Source of the DNA: Diadema setosum
Lineage: Eukaryota; Echinodermata; Echinoidea; Diadematoida; Diadematidae
Direction of reading: 5' to 3'
DNA: 64,000 bases
Assembly: GCA_033980235.1 (NCBI GenBank)
Contig: CM067070.1
Location: forward strand, 24,206,699 to 24,270,698
A program made the position numbers and the translations under genes. Shown here one piece after another: positions 36,240 to 47,362 of the stretch (positions are counted from its first letter, which is position 1; the number at the start of each line of letters is the position of its first letter). The notes beneath the pieces were generated by a model that saw nothing but the letters and a program-made list of their open reading frames with translations, was not told the DNA's origin and made no database searches.

Positions 36240-36625
36240 GAATTGTAGTGAGTTGGTTCAGTTGGTAGAGCGTCTGTTTCCAGATCCAAAGGACACCGGT
36301 TCGATTCCCGAGTCTAACTGAGCAATGTTGTGTATAATCATACCATCCCCTCTATACAGTACTGTAGGAGGCAAAACACTCTGTCCTTCGAATAGGATAC
36401 AATAAAATGGAAATCCCGTGTCTACTGTGTGAAAGAGTCACAACTCATGCACATGATAGCTGCCGCTTCATTCATTCATTGCAGAGAGCAGGGTGTACCT
36501 AACCCAGTGAAGTGGTCCCACCTCACATCCAACTGGACCCCAATGGAAAACCAGCAGTACAGCCGAATATTGGCTATCCAGCCATCTTTTCAGGTGGAAA
36601 ACGAAACAAACAGATAAAATGAAGT
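36240..36625 (+). mobile_element. tRNA-derived SINE
   Basis: The head has an A box (GGTTCAGTTGGTAGAGCG, about 36254) and a B box (CGGTTCGATTCCC, about 36297) at tRNA-like spacing. It has no foldable anticodon arm, so it is not a functional tRNA gene. The body includes GGAAATCCCGTGT and CGAATATTGGCTATCC, and the 3' end is a degenerate A-rich tail (AAACGAAACAAACAGATAAA). Pol III head plus unrelated body plus A-rich tail is the standard SINE layout. The apparent 62-codon frame inside is not a gene. Confidence 0.75.
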
Positions 36626-36713
36626 GATACTATCTAAAAGTTACATTGTTTTATTGCAGAAAGAGTGAAGATGAGATGAGGACTCGGCATAATACTTTGT
36701 TAAAAATCAGTAT

Positions 36714-37095
36714 TAAAGGGATCGTTTAGTTTTGGTTGAGACCTAATATCAGGTTTCTAACATTTTGTGGTGAGAAAATGAGAAACCTCTTATTAAACAT
36801 GAAAGAGCATGTAATTCTATGAGGAATTCAACGTTTATTTGATGAAAATTTGTTTTGAAATGGCTGAGATATCCAAAAAAGAGCGATTCTAATAAAGTGT
36901 GGGACCCACACTTTGTTACGATCGCTTTGTTTTACTTTGTTTTTGGATGTTTCAGTCATTCCAAACCCGATTTTCATCTAATAAAATTTGAATTCCAGTA
37001 TGCTCTGTACTATATCATAAGTGTTTTCTTGGTATCTTGCAGAAAGTTAAAAGCCCAATTCTCATCTCCTCCAATACTGCACCATCCATTTAATC
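36714..37095. mobile_element. Palindromic TTAA MITE family, copy a
   Basis: An element of about 380 bp starts TTAAAGGGATCGTTTAGTTT and ends ACCATCCATTTAA. The halves are imperfect mirror images: AAATGGCTGAGATATCCAAA in the left half corresponds to TTTGGATGTTTCAGTCATTCC in the right. The centre is GTGGGACCCAC. Copies b-e (45054, 45795, 46985, 50045) share the same parts in the same order. Confidence 0.88.
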
Positions 37096-38003
37096 TCCTT
37101 AATGTCCTAATGAAGAAACAAAATGTAATGTTTGAAGAACTTATTTAAGTGCATTATTAGACATTGGCACTTTGTCTGCTGAAACTATAGGATGACGTAT
37201 TCCATACAAATTTGCTGTTTCGAGGTCTGCTTTTTCATGTACAAGACGTGTAGTTAGAAATTTCGAAATCACATTTTGTAACGTTTCTACATTTTTTGAA
37301 AGGAATGTCAGAATGTGAACAGGAGAGAATGGAGTAAAAACAGCTGTGTTGCTGGGACACATGCCCGTTATTGTATACATGTATTTATAATTATTTTGAA
37401 AAAACAAAACACGTTCATAGTTTCCAAACTCTAAATTCTAAATAAAAAAAAAACCCAAAATGTTTGACATAGGTTGACTGAAATTATCCATGCCTATTTA
37501 CCTAAATCGATGAAACATATTGTACTGAAGATGACTGTACTATCCCAATGGAGAATTAATCACATGAAAGAATTAATGATGATCGGTAACTGTAAAAATG
37601 GAAACATAATATAGGTTGACCCCCCCCCCCCCCCTCTTACGTTTGAGTTTATTTATAACAACAATCGGTTATTCAAATTCATGAAATTTGAAAAAAAAAA
37701 TTGAAAAAACAACATATTATTATGCACAAGAAAGTTTGCAAACATAATGGTAATTTAACGCTACATAACACACATAACTGCCTAAATAATCTAACAAACA
37801 TATCGAATGATGGATAAATGATTAAGTAATCTAATTATTTACACAAAAAAAAAAGCGTCATTAAACATACAATTGATAGTAATATTGTACATAATGAGGT
37901 TGCTAAAAGAACCAAGGGATAGCACAGGTGCTAGGATAGGTGTTACATGATAAACAAATAAATACGTACCCTCTCTAAATTGATGGATTGAAAGTCAATC
38001 TAA
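37096..38003. other. Intergenic, nothing recognised
   Basis: AT-rich sequence with a poly-C run of about 16 (37620-37636) and several A runs. No gene or clear repeat structure seen. Confidence 0.55.
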
Positions 38004-38126
38004 TAGATTGTAGTCAGGGACCAATCCAAAATTGGATTGAAAGTTTCAATCGAATAAGACTGAATTCTAACTCTATTAGATCGAAAACTTCAATCCAACG
38101 TTTGGATTGGTCCCTGACTACAATCT
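38004..38126. mobile_element. Foldback element, 123 bp
   Basis: The left arm AGATTGTAGTCAGGGACCAA (continuing TCCAAA) has its exact complement at the right end (38101-38126). Inside are further mirrored phrases (GGATTGAAAGTTTCAATC; GAAAACTTCAATCC). Outside, GATTGAAA on the left and TTTCAATC on the right extend the symmetry with a gap. Confidence 0.9.
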
Positions 38127-40190
38127 TTTTCAATCTCAGGAATTTAGAGTGTAAAAATGCTGTTATTTTTTTTCTTTCAGAGTTGAAACATATGAACATA
38201 ATTTATATTTCGCGTATATACTGGTACCCATTTTTGTACGCTGATGCATTTACATGTATATAACGAAAAAATACAAACATACACAAAGGAAACCGTGCAG
38301 TACCGTGTTGTATTCCACATTTCTTTTGTCAGTTCTCATTCAAGTGTAATGTAACAGGTCTAAATCCTTTCCATTTATGGAACCTCGTAAATGAAAGTGG
38401 AGGACTTTTTTCCTCCTCGGAATCAATAATTATATTGAGGCTGGGAGACGTTTTCACGGCAGTTTGCTCATTATAAAAGAGAGAAAGAGAGAGAGCAGGA
38501 AAGATAGGAAGAGAGCATGAGAGAGAGGGGGAGTTACAGAAGGAGACGGGGGGGGGGGGGGGTAAAGTGCTGAGCAGGACAGAGCAATAGTGCAACGAAC
38601 CTTGGCTTTCTTCGGAGTTCCTGGTCCAGAAGGAATTCGTCTGGACCCTTATAATCAAGCCAGTCGAGTTAATACGATAACGACCTATAAGCTCTTCTTC
38701 AGCCAACCCTTCACAATCTGAGTTTGAAAGGAACAGCCGGTTTCGGTTTGTTCTCCTTTCGTATCAATTAAACTTGAACTTTGTCGAACTAGTTTTAAAT
38801 AAGTAGTCTAAACATTAAAAAAAGATATCAATAAACTTAATGATTATGCACTAATGCAATGCCCACTTTGCAAACGATGGTGGATAATTTGAATAGATAC
38901 TAAAGAAAACGCAAAGAATACATTAATTTTCATGGAGGAACTTATTCGTTCAATGTCCTGTGGATGTGCCAATGGTGTAAGTTGATTTAGGGTTAATCAA
39001 GTCCCTGACAATCTCTATGTGGAATGATTACTGCTATGTACTTACAAACAGGGGCTGTAGCGGTGAGAACATGAAACACGCTGAGCAGATGCTAAACACA
39101 ACAGTAAATGTGTCTAAGCAGAGAGAAAGGAATCGAAAAAAAAAGAAGGAAAAAGTATAAAAAATAATATGGGCAAGTGACAAGTAAATAGGCCTACCTA
39201 TATAGATAGTATGGAAATAGACGAAGGAGAAAGAATAGAAAAAGTAGGCCTACTTGGTGAACAAAAAAATAGCCCGATAAAATAGTATTCGTAATCAAAG
39301 AACACAGGAAAAGTTACTCGATCGTCCAAAAACAAAACTCTTGAACATCTCAACAAGATGTAAGCCCTTATACCTGATACTGTAGCATTCCTTGGGAAGA
39401 GTATAAAAAGATGCTATGAATTCAGAAAACAAAATAAGTGGAGGAAACAAATTGAATCCGTCAATACTCTGGAAAGCGTCGCGAAAAAAGAAAAAAGAAA
39501 AAGGATGTTACGCCCGATTACATAGATTACCACATTATCCGCGAGCAGGCCGTGACTGGATCCTCCCCCTAAGCTCCGGGGATTAGATTGATTTTAGACC
39601 GCTCCGCTGTCGATAAGATTCTGCTTATCACGCCAAAATGCGTATCTTGGAATGCGCAGGTTGTCCGACTGCAGTTCCGGGGCACAATTTCGTAGAACAA
39701 CCAACTACACAAGAAGTGTAACTGCTAACCCCTGCACCAGAATTCCCTCACATTACAACGAAAATAACATGTCAGCTGATTGGCTATTGACTGGTATAGT
39801 TGCCATGGTGACGTGTTTATCGAATACTTTTGCACATTACATAGGCGTGTCTATACGCCCAAAAAGGTACTTACGCACAAGGCCCTGCCACACTACAAAA
39901 CAAAAGCACACATAATATACGAACGTTTCATAGCTACCACGCCCAAGGGGTTAAGTACTTCTCTCCTGACAACAAAGTTCGCATGCCAGTGAGCATGCGC
40001 AGTATACCGTGAAGTATTTCGTGGATTTGTCGCCGTTTCGTCTCAGTTTCTTTCCACTAAAACTTATCCCTCATAATCATGGACCGGCTTCAATAATTGC
40101 CACACTATCCATCAGAAGGTTGATAACTTGTATTCATTAGTGTTTAGAGAGCATTTCAATAAAATAAAAAAAAAAAACAAAACAAAACAA
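38127..40190. other. Intergenic; candidate regulatory patch near 39520-39660
   Basis: No gene seen. An AG-rich simple tract with a G run lies at about 38480-38565. At 39520-39660 a complex patch holds an Otx-type GGATTAGATTG and GATA-like sites (GATAAGATTCTGCTTATC is itself an inverted pair). Function is unknown. Confidence 0.4.
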
Positions 40191-40934
40191 GAGACCCGCG
40201 GGTCTAGCGCTCACCTGAGTATCGCAAGTTCACCTTTCACGCAGTCACTAATCTAAATTAGTCACAGCTCTACTAAAATTTGACCAGGCATTCTCAAGTA
40301 GAAGATGAAAATGTACAATAAGGGCCCAAATTTTTGAAGATTCCTTAATTTGGGGGGATGGGGCCCCCTGGGGCCGTCTGGGTGGGGCATGGTACCCATT
40401 TTGATAAATTGAGATCCTGACCCCCTAGGGATGCTACCTGCCAAGTTTGACGAAAATCCATCATGATGTTTTCAGGAAGAAGATGAAAATGTATAATTCA
40501 GGCCCCCATTTGGACCTTCCCACCCCCCCCCCCCAAGAGGGGCACCCCTGGATCTGCTATGAACAAACTTGAAACTACAGTCATTAATGTACTCACTCAT
40601 AGTATTATCTTAGCTCTATAACTTCTGATTCTAGAGAAGATTTTTACAGATTCCTTAATTTTGGGGGGTTTTGGGGCCCCCTGGGGGCCCCCTGGGTGGG
40701 GCATGGTGCACATTTTAACAAATTGAGTTCCTAACCCCCTAGGGATGCTACCTGCCAAGTTTGATGAAAATCGGTCTTGGGGTTTTTAAGAAGAAGATGA
40801 AAATGTAAAAAGTTTACGCACGACGGACGACGGACGACGGACGACGCACGACGCACGACGGACGCCGGAAGAAGGGCGATCGCAATAGCTCACTTGAGCC
40901 TTTGGCTCAGGTGAGCTAAAAAAAAAAAAAAATG
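40191..40934. mobile_element. Dispersed repeat with GCTCACCTGAG ends and ACGACGGACG tract
   Basis: The element begins GAGACCCGCGGGTCTAGCGC then TCACCTGAG, and ends with a hairpin (CTCACTTGAGCC TTTG GCTCAGGTGAG) and a poly-A stretch. The interior carries the same paragraph twice (around 40320-40460 and 40650-40775: GGGTGGGGCATGG, CCCCCTAGGGATGCTACCTG, CCAAGTTTGA) and then a degenerate ACGACGGACG array at 40815-40865. From memory, repeats of this general appearance are common in marine invertebrate genomes. I make no family assignment. Confidence 0.85.
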
Positions 40935-41279
40935 TGTCTCTATTAGCAATTGATGCGCTTCGGCGAATTGCCCCTTGGCGGGAGAACGTATAGGCTAGGC
41001 ACATGCCCGCCAAAATTTAGAACAGTCACAAGGCTTTCATACTTTTATTTCCCTATTCTTATTCTCTTCACTCCATACATTATTTTGCAAATTATCAGTG
41101 TTTATTTTGTCCAAATAATATGCCGATACACGATTACTGTTTAATGCAATGCTTGCTGTGGTTAATGAAGTGTAGTGTCAATGGTTTTTGTTATTCATCA
41201 TCCCTACGAAATCCGTGCCCTTGTACACTGTACTTAAAACCTTGTTTACTTTTGAATTCATGATTGTATGTGTAAGTAT
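40935..41279. other. Intergenic, nothing recognised
   Basis: AT-rich stretch between the dispersed repeat and the trinucleotide tract, with no supported feature. Confidence 0.5.
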
Positions 41280-41465
41280 ACTACATCATCATCATAATCA
41301 CCATCATCATCATCTTTTTCATTATCATCATCATCATCATCTTCATCTTCACGTTCATCATCGTCATCATCATCAGCTTCATAATCATCATCTTCATCAT
41401 CATCATCGTCATCATCATCTTCTTCATCATTTTCATCATCATCTTCATCATCATCATCATCACCG

Positions 41466-41497
<32 letters not shown>

Positions 41498-41520
41498 GCT
41501 GTACCCATCATCTTCATCAG
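41280..41520. repeat. (ATC)n / (GAT)n trinucleotide microsatellite, about 240 bp
   Basis: A long, slightly degenerate run of CAT/TCA/ATC triplets with occasional TTC and CGT. Because the period is three, all six frames stay open, giving apparent poly-His, poly-Asp and poly-Met proteins that are artefacts. Confidence 0.97.
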
Positions 41521-41895
41521 AATTCAGTGAACATGATAAATTGACATCACCATTCCACATGGACCATCATTACCATCACGTGACCACAGTTACCAATTAA
41601 AAAAAAAATCATTATTTCCATTAATCTATCATCAGTATCATCATTGACATCAGTAAGGATCACGAACAACCAAAGTTGTTGAAAGGAAACATCCCATGAT
41701 ATTTCGCTTTAATAAAGCTTCAGACAAACTCCAGAAAATAGCAATACGACTTACTAAAAAAAAAAAAAAGAGAGAACTGTGGTACACGTATAAGTCATGA
41801 TATTTAAGACATGAATTATGCTAGAAGATGATCCGCTGGAAACTAATAAACGTGGAAGTACCGTACATACAATGCAGGACATAAGATGGGTACGC

Positions 41896-42101
41896 GACAT
41901 TTGCTCCTATAATTTATTGTTCCAATCTTATTTTTCCAAGGACTTAGGGTTAGGGCTATAGGGCTGTGATAGGGTTTTAGGTTCAGCTCACGGGCGTAAG
42001 GAATATGGGGTTAGGGTTATTTTTGTGGGGAGAATAGATATTTATGTTTGACTTAGCGTGTAGATATTTCATGGGAACAATTTATCGCAGGAGCAAATGT
42101 C
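41896..42101. mobile_element. MITE with GACATTTGCTCC ends and telomere-like core, copy 2
   Basis: Left end GACATTTGCTCCTATAATTT; right end, read in reverse, GACATTTGCTCCTGCGATAA. The core has GGACTTAGGGTTAGGG and GGGGTTAGGGTTATTTTTGT and matches the copy at 27744-27948 through TAGATATTTCAT. Non-coding. Confidence 0.88.
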
Positions 42102-43612
42102 ATGGAACACAATCATAATACATCATAACAAAAAAATAATGGAAAACGATGGATGAATGTCTCTCTGGATGATGGATTATAAATCAACAATGACTGTGAA
42201 TGCAACTACCAAAGGAAGGACATGACAATGGCTATTCTTGCACATTGTGATGGTGAAAGAATACTGAAATATACTCGGCTTGATAGGCCACTATTATATC
42301 TTTGTCTCCTTCATAGGGAATTCATGGGCATCAGAAACAACAATCAAACAAACATACAAACACAAATCTGTCGTTGCAAACATATAAACAAAGAAGACAT
42401 AACATACGGCAGAACGGGATACGGCAAAACATAAAGTACTAGGCCTATAGCAACAAAACACAGAGCATTCAAAATAAAACGTAGATTCTTTAACACTCGC
42501 TCATACTCAAGCACCAAACACCGAACATTTTCCAGTGGCAAGTTCACCAAGACACCACATAGGAGTTTTGGCGTATTATAAAGTATTATGCATCTTATAA
42601 GTCCTATTGACACTGTACAGAAGTCAGCATGAGGTAGATCATGTAAACATCTTTATATGACCATTTTACTTCAGTCAATAGAGTTTATGATGCAGCATTT
42701 TCTAAAATGGCAACAGCAGCAACAAAAACGAGAAAAAAAAAACAATATTATGCGGATAATGTGTCGACATGAGATGAAGCTACTATCTACATAGTACTCA
42801 TTTACCAGCGAAGTTGACTTAAAGCTTTACTTTACATGAATCATAATCATGTATACGATTTGTACTCATGTTTTCACTGCATGAAGCAGAATACGTTCAT
42901 GCTTTTAACTGAACCACTGCATGGCGAAGTTTAAAATGGACCAGACAGGCGTTATACCTTGACAGCCGAATGACAAGGGGGCCGTTTTACACAATAAACA
43001 ATGCGTAACAAACATTCGAGAGTCAACATCATTCAACCATTAACTCCGAAACACGTACATGTATATAGGGCTTCGTCATGTGTGCATTACCATGACTGTT
43101 CTACTTGCCTGGTTCTGAAATCATGTCCAACAGCGTAATATGTACTTTTCATTTGACTGATTAAGTATGACTAATAAATCAACATTTCCATTAAAGGTGA
43201 ACGTCATACAGTTGAAAACTACCTTAGAATAGTACAAATTAAACAAAACTGTAAACCTGGTACGACATGAGAGCAAGGATTAACACTTTATGATGTAGAC
43301 AAGTGAAGTTTAAAAGAAATTGGAATGTGCGACAGAAGATATTTCCGGAATGCAATGCATAGTACAATATCCCTATAAAGTTATGATGATCTTATCGTAC
43401 ATTGTACTGAAATATGACTCAACTCCCTCAACTTTTCCTTGAGAAGTCTAAAACTGACGTGTTCAGTTTTATCAACTTCAGTAAAAATAACTTTCTGTAT
43501 CGTGAGTACGTGATGACAAGCCGGATTGCCAAGATACCTTTCTTATCAAATCTGTTCGTAAAACGTTGCTTCCCCCATCATTTCTTGTGATTTCGTTTTA
43601 AATTTTTTTTTT
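42102..43612. other. 3' flank of the second homeobox gene
   Basis: No gene seen on either strand. The 3' UTR and poly(A) site of the minus-strand homeobox gene should lie here, but I cannot place them. Confidence 0.5.
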
Positions 43613-43846
43613 CTATTCGTCGATTGAATCTTTGTCGGCAGCTCCTGCATCCTCTTCAGTCGCCTTCGCGTCCCCGTCTCCCCCTTCCTCCTCCTCCTCC
43701 TCCTCGTCATCGTCATCGATATCACCATACTCGTCATCGATGTCGTTGTCGTCGACGTCATCGTCTTCGTCCCGCTGACCGGGAAGCCTTGGTCCCCGAC
43801 TGGACTTCTTTTGCTTCATGCGCCGGTTCTGGAACCACGTTTTAAC
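43613..43846 (-). CDS. NK-like homeobox protein, last coding exon (recognition helix, acidic tail)
   Basis: Starts after TTGATCGTCAG and encodes residues 288-364 and a stop. It opens with VKTWFQNRRMKQKK, homeodomain positions 45-58, with W48, Q50, N51, R53 intact. A short basic linker (SSRGPRLPGQR) follows, and then an extremely acidic low-complexity tail of about 50 residues, mostly Asp and Glu, ending AADKDSIDE. The three exons give 1095 bp, exactly 365 codons. The acidic tail is encoded by near-repetitive GAC/GAG triplets (43685-43765), so its length may vary between individuals. Confidence 0.93.
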   Translation of the reverse strand, partial: VKTWFQNRRMKQKKSSRGPRLPGQRDEDDDVDDNDIDDEYGDIDDDDEEEEEEEGGDGDAKATEEDAGAADKDSIDE

Positions 43847-44132
43847 CTGACGATCAAGAAAAGAAAGGTGATCAACTTTGATTAGAATGATGTGAAATGA
43901 TCTGCTAGATTTTTGCATTCATTCAAATGATTCCCATGGATGCTTTATCCACATCTGTGACGCGTGTAAGAGATGGAGAGAATTAAAGTTAGGTTCGGAT
44001 TTTAATAGACTAAACAATCAAGGAGGTTTTGTCTAAAATCATTTCTACAAGCGATCTTCATCAGATAAATCATCTCGCACACAGTCAAAATCTAACTTCC
44101 CATCTCTACCAAAACTATACCATGCGTTTAGA

Positions 44133-44297
44133 CAGGGCTCCACACCAACTTTTATTTTTGGTGGCCCAAAGGCAAACATCCGACCTTTTTTAGTGGCCCG
44201 ATCAGGCCACCAAATTCTTCATTTCTGAAATTTTGGTGGCCCGACGTGCGTTTTTGGTGGCCCCGGGCCACCGGGCCACCGTTAGTGTCGAGCCCTG
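44133..44297. mobile_element. Complete CAGGGCTC / TTTGGTGGCCC MITE
   Basis: Left end CAGGGCTCCACACCAAC; right end, read in reverse, CAGGGCTCGACACTAAC. The terminal inverted repeats are about 17 bp with two differences. Four TTTGGTGGCCC-like blocks fill the interior in both orientations. Related to the partial copy at 10067. Confidence 0.9.
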
Positions 44298-44693
44298 GTT
44301 TAGAGGTTATCGCATGATTCAATTCAGTTCAATTTTATTCATTTCGATTATTACCAAATTACAAAATCAATGTCAAACATTAACCATATGGTTCACATCA
44401 AAATTTTACAATTCATGATAGTATTCCCACAGTTGGTGTTTTCGATGAACACAATTTTATATTCATTCATAAACTTTCGGAACTATTGTTCAATCGATTA
44501 GTGCCCAAATAAGCTCTTATGCTCAATGTCACATTACCATGACAGCAAGCATGTTATGTCAATGCGTTCAGAATAAAGAAAGCCAATCGTAACACTGAGC
44601 TCGCCTGCCAGCCAAACTCTAAAAAAGAAGTTCATGCATATAGATTATAGGCATTATATATCTTGTCATGTCGGGTTTTTTCTTGACCAAAGT

Positions 44694-44850
44694 CAGGGGC
44701 GGATCCTGGAATTCCGTAAAGAGGGGCGCCTTTTCAAAATTAAGGGGGGGGGGGCACCCGCCCCACCCTCGTATTTTTTTTTTTCATTGCTTTTGTTTTA
44801 ACAAGAAATAAAGGTGGCGCCCTGTGCGCCCCTGCCTGGATCCGCAACTG
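44694..44850. mobile_element. MITE with CAGGGGCGGATCC ends
   Basis: The left end CAGGGGCGGATCCTGG and the right end, read in reverse (CAGTTGCGGATCCAGG), form terminal inverted repeats. Inside, AGGGGCGCC near the left pairs with GGCGCCCT near the right. The centre holds poly-G and poly-T runs. Confidence 0.85.
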
Positions 44851-45053
44851 AAAGTAGCAACTGACTACATTTGGTCGGGTGTGCCCGGCATTTTAAATCT
44901 TTAGCGCAAATGCTTTCTGTTTCTTCTCACCTCCCTGCTCTACAACTGTAGTTACCCTAAAACCACATGGCTTGTTTGCTGGCATATAATCATGACACCA
45001 TCATTATCATAAAATACACAAAAGCCTCTTTGCGAAAGACTAACCATGGCAAT

Positions 45054-45450
45054 TTAAATGGATGAGATAGTTTTAAATAAGATGGAGATTCAGATACTTT
45101 TTGCGAGATAATGAGAAACCACTTATATGGAATATTTAAGAGCATGCATTCTAAGAGGTAAATGTATTCAAAGATTGTATGATGAAAATTGATTTTGAAA
45201 TGGCTGAAATACATGTATTCAGAAACAAATAAATCATAATAAAGGGTGCGGTGAGACCCACCTTTTATTAAGACCCATTAGTTTCATTTTGTTTTTTAAT
45301 ATCTCAGCCATTTCAAAACCGATTTTCATCGAATCCATTTGAAAACCTCTGAGGAATGTACACATGTTCTTCGATATTTCATATGAGTAGTTTTTAATTA
45401 TCTCGAAAAAGGTAAAATCTGAATCCCCATGTCAACCAAAACTATAAATG
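45054..45450. mobile_element. Palindromic TTAA MITE family, copy b
   Basis: Shares the left half (TGAAAATTGATTTTGAAATGG), the centre (GTGAGACCCACC) and the right half (CTCAGCCATTTCAAAACCG, GTCAACCAAAACTATA) of copies a, d and e. The tips are diverged (TTTAAATGGATGAGATAG at the left). Confidence 0.85.
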
Positions 45451-45794
45451 CAGAGATCCCTTATTGGAAGTACAGTACAACCTATCTCCCCAAACGTTTG
45501 GCAAACTGAAAATATTTTCGTGATAGGGAATAAAGGTAGACATTACGACGAAACGATAATTACGTAGGAATAGGGAGAGAAAATAATCTCAAGCAGGTGG
45601 GGAGAAAGTAGGGGTGCTCTTCAAGAGGATTAGAGGGTAAAGAAAACACCCCTTCAGCAGGAATGGTCATTAGGCTACGCCATACCGATTAGTAGATAAG
45701 CATGAAAAAGGGGGATAAAAGGGGAAGGACGGATAGGAATTATTGCTGACAAAACAATCCTCACTTTTGGCTTCTGCTCAAGACTTCTCTCTTA

Positions 45795-46050
45795 TCCAGA
45801 TATCCAAAAACAAAGTGGTCCTAATAATAGGTGGGTCCCAACTTTCATTACAATTTATCCACTTTGTTTTTGCTTTTTTTTTTGTTTTTTTTTTTTTTTT
45901 GATATCTCAGCCATTTCAAAGTCGATTTTCATCACATAAGCTTTGAATTCCTCTTGATAATGTATTCCTTTTTATATTTCATAAGTAGCTTCTCATTATC
46001 TCACTAAAACAATGACATCAAAATCTGAAGCACCATCTCAAAACTATGAC
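45795..46050. mobile_element. Palindromic TTAA MITE family, copy c (right half)
   Basis: Begins near the centre (TATCCAAAAACAAAGTGGTC, then GGTGGGTCCCAAC) and continues through GATATCTCAGCCATTTCAAA to ATCTCAAAACTATGAC. The left half is absent, so it is truncated. A long poly-T run interrupts it at about 45870-45900. Confidence 0.8.
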
Positions 46051-46171
46051 TTTACTTTCTATGATATAAAGACAAAGAATGAATACTGCCAAATGATTCA
46101 CTTTATTATACCGTAAGACCCTACCAATGAAAGTGAAATGTTTATGTTCTTTTCGAAAAATGAAATAAAGT

Positions 46172-46207
46172 TTGAATTGAATTGAATTGAATTGAATTGA
46201 ATTGAAT
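46172..46207. repeat. (TTGAA)n pentanucleotide repeat
   Basis: Seven near-perfect TTGAA units in the intron, followed about 60 bp later by a short (CAAA)n run near the splice donor. Confidence 0.95.
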
Positions 46208-46329
46208 ATAGACTCGCATATTCTGCCCCATCTTCCAATCCATCTTTCAAACTGAAGAAAATAAATCAAACAAACAAACAAACAAACAAACACACAAATA
46301 TTAGGGGGAATTTCCCGTAATAAACCCAC

Positions 46330-46526
46330 CTGTGATTCGGTGAGGAAGAGAAGGTTGGCAAGTTCGATGCGCTCGTGAGTAGAGAGGTACTTTTGGCTGA
46401 CAAAGCGAGCCTCCAAGCCCTGCAGCTGGTACTCCGTGAACACCGTTCGGGCCTTCCGCCGACGGCAGTAGCGTAGCGACGAGTAGCGTAAGTCTGACGG
46501 GAAAGGTGACGGGATACTGTAACCGG
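46330..46526 (-). CDS. NK-like homeobox protein, coding exon 2 (homeodomain positions 1-44)
   Basis: The exon begins after TTTGGCACAG and ends ATCACAG/GTGGGT. It encodes residues 222-287, including homeodomain positions 1-44: [20 protein letters not shown], then [13 protein letters not shown] and FLTESQ. The RRRKARTVF start and YLST-ER-ELA pattern are closest to Bsx, while TVFTE-QL-GLE and QKYLST are shared with Barx. By eye I count about 44 of 60 positions shared with my recollection of vertebrate Bsx. Nedx-type genes are another candidate. The intron after position 44 is a common site in NK-like and Dlx genes. Confidence 0.93.
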
Positions 46527-46984
46527 CTGTGCCAAAAAGAGGAAGGAGAGAAAAAAGTGTAAGAGAGGTTGGGGCTACAGATAAATTTGCACTTACAATT
46601 AAAGTCCATTAAATAAAAGTTTCAACGTTAGTAATTATTATGATTACGATTACGGTGAGAGAGATGAAAACACAACAAACATAACAAACAAACATAGTCC
46701 TAGCATACTGTGAGGAGAAAGAAGCAAAATGCAGCTTGGTAGCGCAGAACAAGGAACTCCTCATTTCGTATTAATAAAATCAACGCGATTCCATATAGAT
46801 AGTACAAATGTATTTACATTTACATCTGTACGGGAGGCTTGTCTGCATAACCCTTTACCTGTGACAGAGGGTGCCGCATTATTCAGAATTAAAAATTTTG
46901 AGCATTAGTCAATCGGATAGGGGAAAGAATAATACCAATACTCATCAAGTATGATTTCTTTTTCTTTTTTTGCCAGGACTCTGT

Positions 46985-47362
46985 TTAAAAGGATGATATA
47001 ATTTTGGTTGAGATGGGGATATAGGTTTTAACTTTTTGTGAGATATTATAGAAACCACTTACATGAAATATGACAGAGTATAAAGAGGAATCCAAAATTA
47101 ATTTGATGAAATTTTGTTTTGAAACAGCTGAAATATCCGAAAAGAAAGTAAAGCAAAGTGGTCCTCATAGATGGGAAATGCTACCTTTTATCAGGATCTC
47201 TTTGTTTTAGGGTGTATATCTCAGCCATGTCAAAACCACTCTTCATATAAGGCCTATGTAAAAATTGTATGCTCGTCATATTTCATACAAATCGTTTCAA
47301 ATGATATCGCAAGAATGAATTAAAACCTGAAACCCCATGTCAACCAAAACTACACCATCCCC
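46985..47362. mobile_element. Palindromic TTAA MITE family, copy d
   Basis: Starts TTTAAAAGGATGATATAATT and ends GTCAACCAAAACTACACCAT then CC. Contains TTTTGAAACAGCTGAAATAT and its mirror TATATCTCAGCCATGTCAAA around a central GGTCCTCATAG. Confidence 0.85.

Larger units (their letters stand above)
43847..46329 (-). other. Intron 2 of the NK-like homeobox gene, filled with mobile elements
   Basis: This 2.5 kb intron splits the homeodomain between positions 44 and 45. It contains a complete CAGGGCTC element (44133-44297), a CAGGGGCGGATCC element (44694-44850), two copies of the palindromic TTAA family (45054-45450 and a half-copy at 45795-46050) and a (TTGAA)n run. Very little of the intron is left unexplained. 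Confidence 0.8.

Noticed and set aside
36245..36320. A functional tRNA gene
   Set aside because: A and B boxes are present but the anticodon and acceptor stems do not pair, and a SINE body with an A-rich tail follows.
41188..41560. Open frames of 78-118 codons with poly-His, poly-Asp or poly-Met
   Set aside because: They translate an (ATC)n tract in different frames. Any trinucleotide tract lacking stop triplets stays open.
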